Assembly (NCBI GenBank): GCA_047967505.1 | Contig: CM106541.1 | Direction: 5' to 3' (one strand) | DNA length: 64,000 nt | From: Dipteris shenzhenensis | Lineage: Eukaryota; Polypodiophyta; Polypodiopsida; Gleicheniales | Shown: positions 33,197 to 44,529 of the stretch, piece after piece | Numbering within the stretch: position 1 is the first letter of the stretch | Layout: each line of letters starts with the position of its first letter | Position numbers and translations under genes: made by a program | Notes under the pieces: model-generated | Told to the model about the DNA's origin: nothing | Databases searched by the model: none | The model's input: only the letters and a program-made list of their open reading frames with translations

Positions 33197-33246
33197 CACA
33201 CTAGGTGAGACAGTAGGTCATCACCTAGTGTGATGACCTACTGTCT
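33197..33246. other. Two overlapping perfect stem-loops
   Basis: Stem 1: 33197-33208 (CACACTAGGTGA) pairs with 33221-33232 (12 bp). Stem 2: 33208-33224 (AGACAGTAGGTCATCAC) pairs with 33230-33246 (17 bp, 5-nt loop CTAGT). The two share sequence and cannot form together. Both are perfect. Confidence 0.85.
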
Positions 33247-33317
33247 ACCCGAAGAGAATAAGGAGTATTGAGAAGTGCAATTTAAAGTAATGGAAATGGA
33301 AGAGAAGTCCTTGAAAG

Positions 33318-33608
33318 ATTGCACTTAACATGTAGGGCACACCGTGATTTTCTAAGACAAAGAACATGTGCTGAAGAAAAGGTAATGGGATTCAAATTTC
33401 AAGTGGAAGGATGCAATTAGATGCAACTAGGGCTGGAAGACATTCAAAAGCAAGACATTGCACTTTTGCCAACATTGCTATAGTTTCCCATGGTGTAGTG
33501 GGGTGCCTCTCTATTCTACATCAATTTCCCATACAAGATGATATAGGACACCCATCTATGTTTCCATTGGTATTCTGTGCTCCTACTATTCTTACTTGGT
33601 TGCCTTAC

Positions 33609-33657
<49 letters not shown>

Positions 33658-34012
33658 GAACGAAATGTATATAGTTGTGTCCATTACAGGAGATAGTGGG
33701 ACGTGCTTCAAATTCGGGAAGATTGCACTTAACAGGTAGGGCACACCATGATTTTGCAAAGATAAAGAACCATGCGCAAAAGACAAGCTAATGGACTCAA
33801 ATTTCAAGTGGAAGGATGCAATTGGATGCAACTGGGACTCAAAGACATTTAGAAGCAAGTCAGCGCACTTTCACCAACATTGCTATAGTTTCCCATGGTG
33901 CAATGGGTTGCCTCTCTATTCTACGTCAATTTACCGTACGAGATTATATAGGGCACCCATCTATGTTTCCATTGGTATTCTGTGCTCCTATTATTCACTC
34001 ACTTGGACCTAT
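33318..34012. repeat. ~403-bp tandem duplication around a (GA)n tract
   Basis: The segment starting GATTGCACTTAACA at 33318 recurs at about 33722 and is alignable for about 290 bp through TTTCCATTGGTATTCTGTGC. A (GA)n run (33611-33652) lies between the copies. Confidence 0.85.
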
Positions 34013-34027
34013 GAACCACTCACGTAG

Positions 34028-35449
34028 TTTTTGTCATGCCCAATTATGGAAGCAAGAAACAAGAATAGATATGCAACAAGTAGTGGAAAAACATTGTTGT
34101 GATGTTGGGCATGTGTCATTGTTGCCTTTACAAGAACCACCTGAGATTTTGAAAGTCTTATTGCATGGGAATGACGCTACGAGCAGATCATTCAAGAAAA
34201 AGATAAGAGTGTACAATAGTGTGATGGCTTTTGTTTCATTAGGTTCCCAAATTGATGGGATGTTTTCAAGCGATAGAGGTATACATAACTTTCGAGTCCA
34301 TGATAGTGTGTATCATTGTGGGGGTAGTTTTCTTCCCAATGATACTAGGTAGGAGATTCCACATGCCGAATTAAGGATGGTTATTTCCCTTGTCCTGGCA
34401 TGATAGTAGCAACCTCGCTAGCTCTAGGAACCAAATATTGTCTGGAAGCTGCACGACTCTCAAATGGAGAATGCACATTATAATAGATTGGTGTGCGCCA
34501 AGCTACCTAATGTAGCACTGTTTCGTGAGTTGCATGACATCATTAGTCAATGTAATGTTCATGGTCCATGTGGGGCATTGAATCCCTTTGTTGTTTACAT
34601 GATTGATGGTAAATGTTGTCATCATTACCCACGTGCCTTCTCTCAATGTACTATGGTGGGAAATGATGGTTATCTTGACTACATGCATCATGATGATGGT
34701 AGAAAGATACAGGTGAAACATGGTGTGGTAGACAAATGATGGATTGTGCCATTTAATCCTTTTCTTTCCATGAAATACAAGGCACACATAAATGTCGAGG
34801 TTTGCTCCACGATCACCTGCAGTCAAGTATCTATACAAATATGTGTACAAGGATGCAAATTGTAAATCATGTAGAAGGGGAAGGGTAGGTGCACAATCCG
34901 CAAGATGGTATTATTGATGAGATCACACAATACTTGAATGCATGTTATGTGTCGGCTTCAGAAGCGTGTTGGAGGATTTATGAATGCTCTATGCACGTTG
35001 AAAATCCTGATGTGCAGCAATTGCAGGCTCATCTCCCAATGATGAATAGTGTCATATTTCGAGATGATGACAATTTACAAGATATAGTGCAAAGGGAGCA
35101 AAATAGACAAACTAGTCTTACAGAGTAATTCAAATGCAATGCATTGCATCCTGATGCAAACAGAAGTGCGTGGGTTTGGAACAAAAATAGGAAGACGTGG
35201 ACTCGAAGAAAGTTGGGAAATACCATTGGCCGCATGTACAATATTTCACCATCTGCAGGTGAGAAATACTTCATGCGCATGCTGCTTAACATTTGCAGGG
35301 GTTGTAAGTCTTTCGATAACCTACGCACGTTCAGTGGGCAACTTTGTCCATCTTTCAAGGCAACATGCATTGCTAGTGGCTTACTGGAAAGTGATGAAGA
35401 GTGGTTCATATGCATGCAAGAGGCTGCGTTTGTTCAGAACAGTGCATAG
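34028..35449 (+). pseudogene. Helitron Rep (Helitron_like_N) region
   Basis: The frame near 34035-34350 gives FCHAQLWKQETRI, LPLQEPPEILKVLLHG, YNSVMAFVSLGSQIDG and HDSVYHCGGSFLP, the start of Helitron_like_N. At 34464-34739 are LPNVALFRELHDIISQCNVH, GPCGALNPF, GKCCHHYPRAF and GYLDYMHHDDGRK, followed after a stop by WIVPFNPFLSMKYKAHINVEV. At 34889-35128 is DEITQYLNACYVSASEACWR with the paired Tyr region, then ADANRSAWVWNKNRKTWTRR-like text at 35144-35449. Stops and frame changes near 34352, 34739, 34830 and 35128 show that it is dead. Confidence 0.85.
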
Positions 35450-35652
35450 TTGAGATAGCTCTTTATGACAATTTTGGTCTTCTGTGAGCTAGCATCTCCT
35501 CGGCTTTTATGGGAAATTTATGTTCAGTACTTTCAGATGATTTTTTTCATGCATTGGAAGTAAGTGTGGAGAATCCAGTTCATCATCACACAATGGCGAT
35601 AGGGGAGTCCCTTTCGCATTTAGATCATATTCTTTAGCAGCAAGGGCGAACA

Positions 35653-36720
35653 TTGGCAGATTTTGGTGGTCTACCTGCCATGGATAGAGCAACTGATTTT
35701 GTTGATGATGTGTTGTTGCAAGAGGAGAGGATGTTTGATGTTCAACAGCAGGCAAAAATCGCATGTATGATGGAAGCAAGTCTGAATCATTATCAACAGC
35801 TGGTCGCTTACGATCATATTTTAGCAATTGTTCGTGCAAACACGGATGACATGTTCTTTCTAGCCGGTCCGAAAGGGTCTAGAAAGACATTTCTTTATAA
35901 TTGTTTGCTTTCTCGATTACATGGGGAGGGACACATTGCATTGGCATGCGCATCTTCCGATATTGCGGCATTATTGCTCTCCTATGGACGTACGGCACAC
36001 TCACGCTTCAAGGTACCATTCAATCTACGTGGCACTAGCACTTGCAATATCAGTGTCAATAGTACCCTTGCTAATGGCTTGAGGTTGGCAAAGCTAATAA
36101 TATAGGACGAGGCTCCCATGACTCATCGACATGCCTTTGAAGCACTGGATAGGACTTTACAAGACATCATGTCGAGCCATCAACTATTTGGTGGCAAAGT
36201 AGTGCTACTAGGAGGGGATTTCCAACAGATTTTGCTAATGGTTCCAAAGGCTAGACGAGAGGACATCGTAAACATTGCTTTGTGTCAGTTGAAAATCTGG
36301 AGACACAAAGATCTTGAAGCTCACATAAAACATGTGGGTGCTTCAACGTGCTAACGGTACGTCAGAACGTGAGTTCATGTAGTGGGTTCTAGACATTGGA
36401 AATGGGACAACCAGGGGCACAAAAGAAAGTGTTGTTGTAATTCTGATGAAATTTTTTTTGCAAAACAACTCCATAGAGAGCCTGATTGAGTGGGTGTATA
36501 CTGGATTTTCACAAGTTGTGAACTTTGCATCGTACTTTGGAGAGTGTGCAATTCTTATACCTCGGAACCTTGAAGTTGATGCAATCAATAATGTAGCACT
36601 AAATGCAATGCTAGGGAAGAGAAATGAGTATGTAAGTGTAGATTCAGTGAATAGTACAAATGCAGATTCATTTCTGTATGCAACAGATTACCTCAACAGC
36701 CTCGACCTTGTCATGGAGTA
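35653..36720 (+). pseudogene. Helitron PIF1-type helicase region
   Basis: Recognisable motifs: AYDHILAIV, Walker A GPKGSRKTFLYN (the usual GTGKT is GSRKT), ALACASSDIAALLL, AHSRFKVPFNLRGTSTCNI, a TAG followed by DEAPMTHRHAFEALDRTLQD (Walker B region, stop at 36103), LLGGDFQQILLMVPKARRED, and NFASYFGECAILIPRNLEVD with INNVALNAML. The frame ends at 36720 just before the block that normally carries motifs V and VI. The altered Walker A, the stop and the truncation all argue against activity. Confidence 0.88.
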
Positions 36721-37027
36721 GCAAAGATTTCAATTGTAAACATGCGCCTAAGTGTCTTTCCATTCAATTTTCTAAATTCTTAAATTGATCCTTCTTCTCT
36801 ACTTGCGTAGGTGTCCCTAGCATGTTAGGGTATGTGCGTCGTCGACATCTGCTTATTCTAGCACATCCGCACAATGTCTATTTCATTAGCGAACCTCTAT
36901 GTGCACCTGCATATTTATTTGACTATTGGAGCTTTATGGACTTTTGGATATACATGCACTTCAATTTTCATGCTTTGTTCGACGGTTTCAACAATGAAAT
37001 TTCTATCGTTGTGTTATTATACGTCCA

Positions 37028-37031
37028 TATG

Positions 37032-37067
<36 letters not shown>

Positions 37068-37314
37068 TTGGTATTAAAGTATTTTTCCAGGTACTTTTAA
37101 CTTTAATAATTATGTTCTTATACATATACGATGGAGAGGGAGACATGTGAGTGCGCGCACACACACAGAGATGTTGTAAAAGTACTTTTGAAATAAAGGA
37201 GCTACATTTTAATTTTAATCATAGTGTTTTTATATATATAAAGAAAAGAGGCAAAGAGAGAGACACTCCAAGGGCTTTGTTATTACTTCCTTTGAGACAT
37301 AGATAAAGAACATG

Positions 37315-37351
<37 letters not shown>

Positions 37352-37470
37352 GGGAGGTGAGAAGGGTGGTAGGCCTAAAAGATCACCATTGTCAAAGAGC
37401 GCACCATTGTCAAACAGATCGAGAGCAGATGCCAGTCGCGAAAAACACACACACACACACACACACAGAT
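37028..37470. repeat. GA and CA microsatellites
   Basis: GA runs at about 37028-37062 and 37319-37348 and a CA run at about 37444-37468. Short AT-rich spacers repeat TTTTAATTTTAATMATDRTGTT-like text twice (37087, 37207). Confidence 0.9.
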
Positions 37471-37559
37471 TGAGCTCTTCCATAGCTAGCACGCTTACGC
37501 TCTCAAAATGAGCTTGTCTCAGAGTGATATGCCGTCCGCATGCTACCTTCTCGCCGTCA

Positions 37560-37870
37560 AGATTGACTGTTCCATCCCGTGACTCCACGAAGCTGCGATT
37601 TTTTGCGCCACTCCAGTTCAATTTCGATAGATCCGAAGCTTGAAGCTCCTTCTTCCCCTTTTCTAATCTCTTCCCGGGTCTTGCAGCGACTCTCGACGGA
37701 CAGCCATGTTGCGCTTACGAAGGTCCATGGACGGGAGCTTGTAAACTTCCGCACGCACCCAGTATGGCCATGGGACGAGGTGGCCAAACTTGCCGGTACC
37801 TTGCCGATCACCACTTCCATCTTGCATCAATTAGATCGTTGTCATAATTTCCAGCGCTTTTACTGATATC
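37560..37870 (+). other. Unrecognised 95-residue open frame in CpG-richer DNA
   Basis: The frame contains LTKVHGRELVNFRTHPVWPW and DEVAKLAGTLPITTSILHQL and reads like coding sequence rather than noise, but I match it to no family. A TCTTGCAG acceptor-like site precedes it at about 37687. It may be a first or second exon of a lost host gene. Confidence 0.3.
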
Positions 37871-38159
37871 GCGACGAAACCTTAGAGTTTCCGGCGCCGT
37901 GATTCGAAGCGTGGCCTCCTGTCCGAAGCTGAAGGAAATCTGATCATAATCGACCTTCAGGCGGGTGAGCTACATTTAGATAATCGCTGTGGGAAATTCC
38001 CTCAATCCAGCGTCGCGTTCTTGTCTTTCCAAGGAGTCAATGTTCCATGAACTTTCTCCTGGATGCATCTGAATGGCTTGATCTAGTTTGAGAATAGCAG
38101 TAAAGGAGAGTTCTCGTTGCTTTTGCTGCATTTTGGGATTCTAAACCTTGATTTGTGCG

Positions 38160-38680
38160 TCAATGATGCACAGCTTCATTTTCTGCCGTTCGATACGAGC
38201 GTGAAAACCTCGAGTCCTTACCGGAAGGAGTAACAAGGTTAAAGAGTTTGCGTAGCTCCGTCAGTCTAGTCAATTGTGAGATTTGGCGAGGTTCAAGCCT
38301 CCACTTCAAAACAAAATTGCTCGTTGGAATGAGGGCTGCGGCTGAGAGAAGAGGTAGCTGAAAGAAGATCAGGCAGTGGCCGTGCCAAAGTTCTTCGAGG
38401 AAGCTAACATCCATCCAAGTCAAGCACTCCAGGCATGCCAGTTGTCCAAACAAGCCACACAAACACCATCCAAATAGAGCATCTTCAAGCCCTTCAACCT
38501 TGTTACTCCTTCCGGTAGCAACAGGAGGCTTAGACATCAAAGCAAGCTGAGCTTCTCCAAGCCTGTCCAGACTCCTTCCGACAGCAATAGGAGGCTCTTC
38601 ACGTCTTCCAGAAGATATCCCACAATTGACTAGCTTGACTTAACTGGAACTTTTCGGTTGTTTTCGATACTTTGTCCTCA
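38160..38680. pseudogene. Leucine-rich-repeat gene scraps in both orientations
   Basis: On + near 38205-38275 the text reads NLESLPEGVTRLKSLR, and near 38597-38665 RLPEDIPQLTSLT, a TAA and LELFGC. On - near 38540-38470 it reads LLPEGVTRLKGLKMLYLDG. These fit the LPxGIxxLxxLxxLxLxxC pattern of plant NBS-LRR repeats. The 20-bp string starting CCGGAAGGAGTAACAAGG occurs once on each strand, so part of the array is inverted. No NB-ARC or TIR domain is visible. Confidence 0.5.
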
Positions 38681-39797
38681 GGATTGTCTCGATTGAAGGC
38701 TCTGGGTTTTACCAATGAGGCAAGTGAATTGCTTTGAGTATCACCAATCTTTTGACACCAACGGTGTTTTCCTGATGTGAAGCACATGCAAATGCATACT
38801 ATTTAGCTTGTCTCCAATCCAATTATCTTTGCCATAATGATCCATGACATAGAGATGTAACGCATGTTTATTTGCTGAAATGCTTTATTGTATTGCTGGG
38901 TAGCTCTAGTGCATAACATTTGATTGTATTATGACGGAATTCACACATTTGGTGCAGAAGTTGCTCAAGAGAATTCTCGGGCATCTATCTCGGTTCAGCA
39001 GGAAGTCGATCTCCATGATTTTTTGGTTGTAAGAATATAATTTTGGAGTCACTATGGCAATATAACTTGGTTGTTATATTGTTTATGAAATGAAGAGGTC
39101 CCATTTGTCTGCTCGAATATTTGAAGAAGAATCGACCTTGTTGGTCTAGCCAATGTAGACGACAATAGGTTGGTTTCGTGGGCACACTTTGGATCATATT
39201 TGCCATGGTATGATCTCCAAGTATAGTTTTACAGCAGCATTGGCAACCTCAGGACCCAGAGCTGGAAGGCTTATGTTTGGTGTGCTGCAATAATTATTGG
39301 TGAGCTGTGAACATTGTAATAATCGCACTTCCTTGAAGCCCAGCACTTCTCCCTTACTGAGACACACAGAGAGAAACAAAGAAACGATAGGCATTTGGAG
39401 AAAGATGGATATGGGGAATATAGAGGTAATTCCGCTAATGTTAAGGGTTTTCATATTTTGAGTATCGAAGAGTTGGCATTTCTCGCAATACATTGGCATC
39501 TCAAGAAAATATGGATTTCTGTCTGCTCGGGTGAGTGAGGGAGACTTTCTGGGTGAAGTTAGAGGTAGTGAAAAGTTGATGTGTCACTTTTCTGCGTGAA
39601 GCCACAGGTAGTGAGAAGATGGTGTGTTACTTTTCTCATTCGGAGTTTGTAGGCTGCAATTAAGTTTCAACTTCTGATTACTTTGAATGGCAGAGTCTGT
39701 GATCCATTGTTTTCAAGCCTAATCATCTTATGCTTGCAGCGGTAACTATATGATGGATGTTTATATTTGTATGGTCTTGATTGTTTTAAAATTGCAG

Positions 39798-39865
39798 GAT
39801 CGTGGGCAAGCACCTCAAAGTGTTGGACCCAAAGTATTTTGATAGTAAACTGGATATTGAGTTCA
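39798..39865 (+). other. Candidate isolated exon
   Basis: A TTGCAG acceptor and a GTGAGA donor bound 68 nt that read IVGKHLKVLDPKYFDSKLDI in one frame with high coding character. I cannot name the protein or find adjoining exons with confidence. Confidence 0.3.
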
Positions 39866-41138
39866 GTGAGACAATGCCATTTTTAATGCTTCTGTTTTGT
39901 CTCTTCAAAGCAACATCACAGTCTATAGCACAGTAGAATTTCTAGTTTTAAAGATTCAAAATGCATTATCTACCACTGATTTCATTAGTCTGTTTACATT
40001 CTCAAGCATTTGTAAGCTTTGAAGATAAAACCCTCTTTACATCATTTAAATGTATGAAAGAAGGAAACTACGGCTGCTGCTATTCAATAACAGGTTTGTC
40101 ATACATACTGTACTCGACATAGTGGGTGACATTGCCCTTTGAGTATACTCCTGGCTTCTTATTATATATAGACTGTTCTTATAAATAGAACCGGTGTTAA
40201 GATGCTTGGCAGGTTCTTTGGGCAAGGATGGCTTCTGGCTGTTTGGATCCCTGGTCCTCATCTCTTTTGATATTGGTGATTTGTCTGAGTCTGTGGCCTG
40301 TAGCCATAGAGAAACGAAGCTGAATCATTCAAAGAAGAAGGATTTAAATCATACCCTAATATACATGCAGCACACTGCCAAGCCTGTTTGATTAACTTGC
40401 ATTTTAGGCCTGAAGGGTCGACCACACACATGAGAACCACATAGAGAATCCATCGAGAGAGGGTGGAGATTGAACGGGAAAGTAATGTTGCATTGCTTGA
40501 AATCGCTAGTGCTATAAAGTTGTTGACTAGCATGATACATGTTCTGTATTATTTCATGTAAGGCTACATATCATATTAAGTTCCAAGTGAGGATCTGGCT
40601 TTGGTGGTTTTTCTTTATTCCCCCGAAAATTGTGTATGTCCACTTCTTCATTGTATGGTTTTAGCATGGCAAGGCTCTTGTGCATCTTAAATTCACTTCT
40701 TCATTGGATGCTCTCTCTGCCAAATTAGTCTGATCTTTGAACGACATGTTTCAATTTTCATTTAAAAGCTCCACACATCTTTTCATTTCAACCTTTTCTG
40801 GTGTAACATTGGGTAACACTATCGATACTTGCATGCAAGTAAAGAGACTTCCTGGCAGGCAGGGCTCTCTCCCTTGCAAGGGGTTTCATTCCCCTTGAGC
40901 GTGCTATTGGCAGCATTTGCTAGTATGCTATGTGTTTGGAAAGATTCATGTTTTGCATGGGAGCACTTCCTGTATTGCATGTCAATGAAGTAGAGATGAT
41001 GCATCAAACATGACTATGATGTAATACAGGTTCTATGGATGTGATGCAATAAACGTAGTTTAGATATAACTTGGAGATTCAACATTTTTGTTCCAGGATT
41101 GTAAGCAGTGACGTACTAGCAAGTGTTCAAATTTTACA

Positions 41139-41580
41139 CAGGTGCAGAAGTCCCAACAGGTAAAAAATCTCTGGACTTAGAACAACACAAATCTGAATTT
41201 GCATGATTGGATTTATTCTAGTCTATCACCTTAGCAGACATGCAAATTCTTTGAATTTTCATCCAAGTGGCAATCAAGCTGTTCTTAAGCAGGTGCAGAA
41301 GTCCCAACACCTAGAAAAATTCCTGGACTTTAGAACAACAAAATTCTGAATTTTTACAATTGGATTTATTCTAGTCTTACAAAGATATATTTTAGCTGTG
41401 CAAATTCTTTGAATTTTTGTCTGTGATCCGCTGTTCAACTATATCGAAATATCTTACGTGCGAACAGAAGTCCCAGCAGCTAAATACAAAATTTCTGGAC
41501 TTCAGAAAAACAAAATTCTGTATTTGTATGATTGGATTTATTCTAGTCTTACAAAGATATATATATATACATTCCATTTT
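41139..41580 (+). repeat. Three copies of a dispersed repeat
   Basis: Units beginning near 41139, 41290 and 41463 share CAGAAGTCCCA, TCTGGACTT, GAACAACA and GATTGGATTTATTCTAGTCT. Their spacing is about 151 and 173 bp. A fourth, more diverged copy is at about 63678-63741, inside the ATG14 gene region. Confidence 0.8.
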
Positions 41581-41599
41581 TAAAGTTGATGATGCCATC

Positions 41600-43080
41600 T
41601 AGTTAGTAATTATATTCAGTTACGTAATGCTGTTTAGGTACAAATGCAGCTGAGTCAGAAATGCTGTGTAGGAGTTATGCTACTTTGGTTGGTAGTGCAC
41701 TTAATTAGTGATTTGACATGCTAATTACGAACGATGTATCTTTTTAAGATAGCATAATCTAGTTTGCAAGATTCAATTTGTAGAAATCTCTTGCTAATGA
41801 TACACATTTTCTAATGCTATTTAGTTGTGCATATATTTGAGTTTGCAAAATTCAGCTACCAATGCAATGCATTGCTTATTCAAGTAGTAATTCAGTTTTG
41901 CAATTCAGCTTTCAAAGCTCAAATCAGTTTTGCACAATGCAGGATTGAGTTGTTTTGCAATAGAAAGCCCGAAGAATAGCAGCAAAAGGATTTAATGCAC
42001 TTAGGCTCTGCCATTAGAATATCAGAACTTGGTTTACATAAAGTTTTGCAATATGCATAACTCTATACACATAGTATTGCAACGCACAATTCCATTTGCA
42101 TAAGGTCATTTCATAAACAGGTTCTAGCTTTGTGTACAAGGACATTTGCTCTTGGCTTGTGCAACTTACGAGTTGTAACAAATTCCTCATGCTTATATCT
42201 AGTTCATTTAATTGTATTTGTAACTTGTGTGATTGTAAATGTGCCTCACAAACATAAACTCATGAATTAGTTAATGACATATCACGACCAATCATTAACG
42301 CATGTGAAAAACTAGATTAATCACCTTGTATTAATATTAATCTTGGCACACAACAAGACTATTTGTTAAAGTTGTATTCATGCACATGCCACTCATTGAA
42401 CCACCTTAAAATAGGTAAATGATGGTCAAGATTTACTTTCTTTGTTGAATATGTAAGGCCATGTGTGCTCTAATTGAACTCATTAGTTTCAAAACAAGTG
42501 GGTTATTCTTTTTTGACAATCCTATCACATTAGATGTAATTAAGGGCTTCAAGAATCATGAGAACTTTAAAGGGTGTATGTCCTATGAAATTGTTTCACG
42601 GTCCATGTTTTATGAACTTTGTCTTCATTCCACTAGCCATTGTTTCTCATAGGAAAGAATGTGGCCCTTTGAGATAACCCTTTCACTTTGTATTTCAGTA
42701 TGCACTTGAACATAAAACATAACATGCCATTACTCTTCAAGGAATTGAATTTGGCATATTGCATATGTTTTATCGTATGGAGTATTGCTTTGATCAATTT
42801 TGGAAGAGGTTTTCGAGAAGGAAGCCTTTTTGAAGTGTTTTGATTACCCAATGTCACCCCAAAGAACTCTTCAACTTTGTATTCAATTCACTTTATCCAC
42901 CTTGCTTCTATAGTTTAGAAAAGGAGCCCTTTGAGAAGTGTTTTGATTTTTCAATGGTGGCCCTAAAGACTCTTCAGCTTTGTATTCAATACGATTTCTC
43001 TATTTTGCCACTTTAGTTCTTTTAGTGCATGAGTCTTCATCTCTTGCATGTGTACATTCTTTAGAAATATTTTAGTATTG
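41600..43080. other. AT-rich DNA without recognisable gene
   Basis: Short motifs around TTTGCA recur between 41820 and 42080. I see no coding pattern. Confidence 0.45.
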
Positions 43081-43089
43081 GTCACAAAG

Positions 43090-44165
43090 CATGCCTTACA
43101 TTTGATACACAAATTGAGTCAACATAATATGTGAGAATACAAACATGAAATTAGATTGTTGTTCAACACTAAGCACATAGCCTCCTTGGTTGAACGTTTC
43201 ATGACAAAACACTCAACACTTGTCATACTTGATACACAAATTGACTCAACATGATATAGAATATGGATAAGTTCGATTTTTTGATTGATCAACACTAAAC
43301 ACATAGCCTCCTTGGTTGATGTGTAATGACAATTAAATTTCCTATGTATGATTTGCAACATATGAGTCTTTACAGCAGTTACAATTAAAGGATACATATT
43401 GGACCTACAATTTTCTCGTCAAAGAATGAGGACATTACTAGTAAGAGATGTTTCACATGTGAAGCAAGTGTGAGGATATCATTGTATCTAAAATCTTTAA
43501 AAAAGTTGACAAACAATGCTTGTATGGGATTTTGAATTGATTGTAAAATCATTAAAGCAAACACATGGTGTTGAAATCATTATGTATTAGCAATTCCAAT
43601 ACATCTTAAAGCACAAGCATTGCCACTTATAGTTGCAGATGTGTTAGCATAGCAAAGATTCGAGGTATATGCATAACTATGTGTACTACAATAGTGCTTA
43701 GAGCAACCATGGACTTACCAAGGGCACTTTTTTCCTTAGGTTTTTCCCCTCAGGATATCTAGAGTACATAAGACACCTTATCTCTTCTTTGTAATTGCTA
43801 GTTGACATAATATAGTTCTATTGCACTCCATCTCTACATGTGTCTTGTACCATGTCTTCTTGCCAAGATTTGGTATGAGTGCCATCAACCTTGGTGGCTT
43901 TGCTCAAAATTTAGCTCGACACCACCTCTCCTGTGCTCGATTGCTACACTGTCACTCTGTTGGGAGAAGAACTTTCTGTCATAGTTTGAGCCATCCTTTG
44001 TGGCAAAGCAAAAGTGCACTATTTTAAGCCATCAACCTTGGTGTCTCTGCTCGACACCATCTCTCCCATGTTTGGTTGCTACAATCTCTTTGTGGGAAAA
44101 GAACTTTGCTATCACAGTTGCGGCCATCCTTTGTGGCAATTAAAAGCACACTATTTTGACTATAA
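43090..44165. repeat. Two local tandem duplications
   Basis: Unit 1 (TTGATACACAAATTGA..., CACATAGCCTCCTTGGTTGA) occurs near 43098-43190 and 43229-43322. Unit 2 (GCCATCAACCTTGGTG..., CCATCCTTTGTGGCAA) occurs near 43880-44025 and 44027-44165. Confidence 0.75.
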
Positions 44166-44529
44166 GACCTTATTGCCCATGAGTTTCTCATTTGAGTTGT
44201 TGTCACAAGTTTTCCATAGGCTCTCAGAGTTGTTCTTTTAGAGTTTGAACAAGTTGACCATGTCGATAAAAGGCATCTCCCTTTTATTGGAGCATGTATC
44301 TACCCATATCGTGCTTTCTTGGAGTGCAAAATTACTTAGGTTTGATATCATTTACTTGCGAAGACCTATCTCCTTTGGTTGAAGCTACAATTCCTTGTAA
44401 TTTTGAAGGCCATTATCTATTAGAAGCAACCATTTTTCATTGAATCTGAGATTTTGGGATTACTTGGTATAGCTTTGTCATATGTTTATTTCATTTGGAG
44501 TATTCTTTTGCTCTTGATCTATTCTGATG

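Larger units (their letters stand above)
34028..36720 (+). mobile_element. Decayed Helitron (Rep plus PIF1 helicase)
   Basis: The order Helitron_like_N, linker, PIF1 helicase on one strand matches the RepHel protein of plant Helitrons, which move by rolling-circle replication. No clear 5'-TC end is visible. A small hairpin CCCTAGCATGTTAGGG at about 36811-36826 is the only structure near the 3' side. The element lacks the C-terminal helicase motifs. Confidence 0.85.

Noticed and set aside
36807-36830. CCCTAGCATGTTAGGG hairpin as the Helitron 3' end
   Set aside because: There is no CTRR at the proper distance, and the element is truncated before this point, so the ends cannot be assigned.
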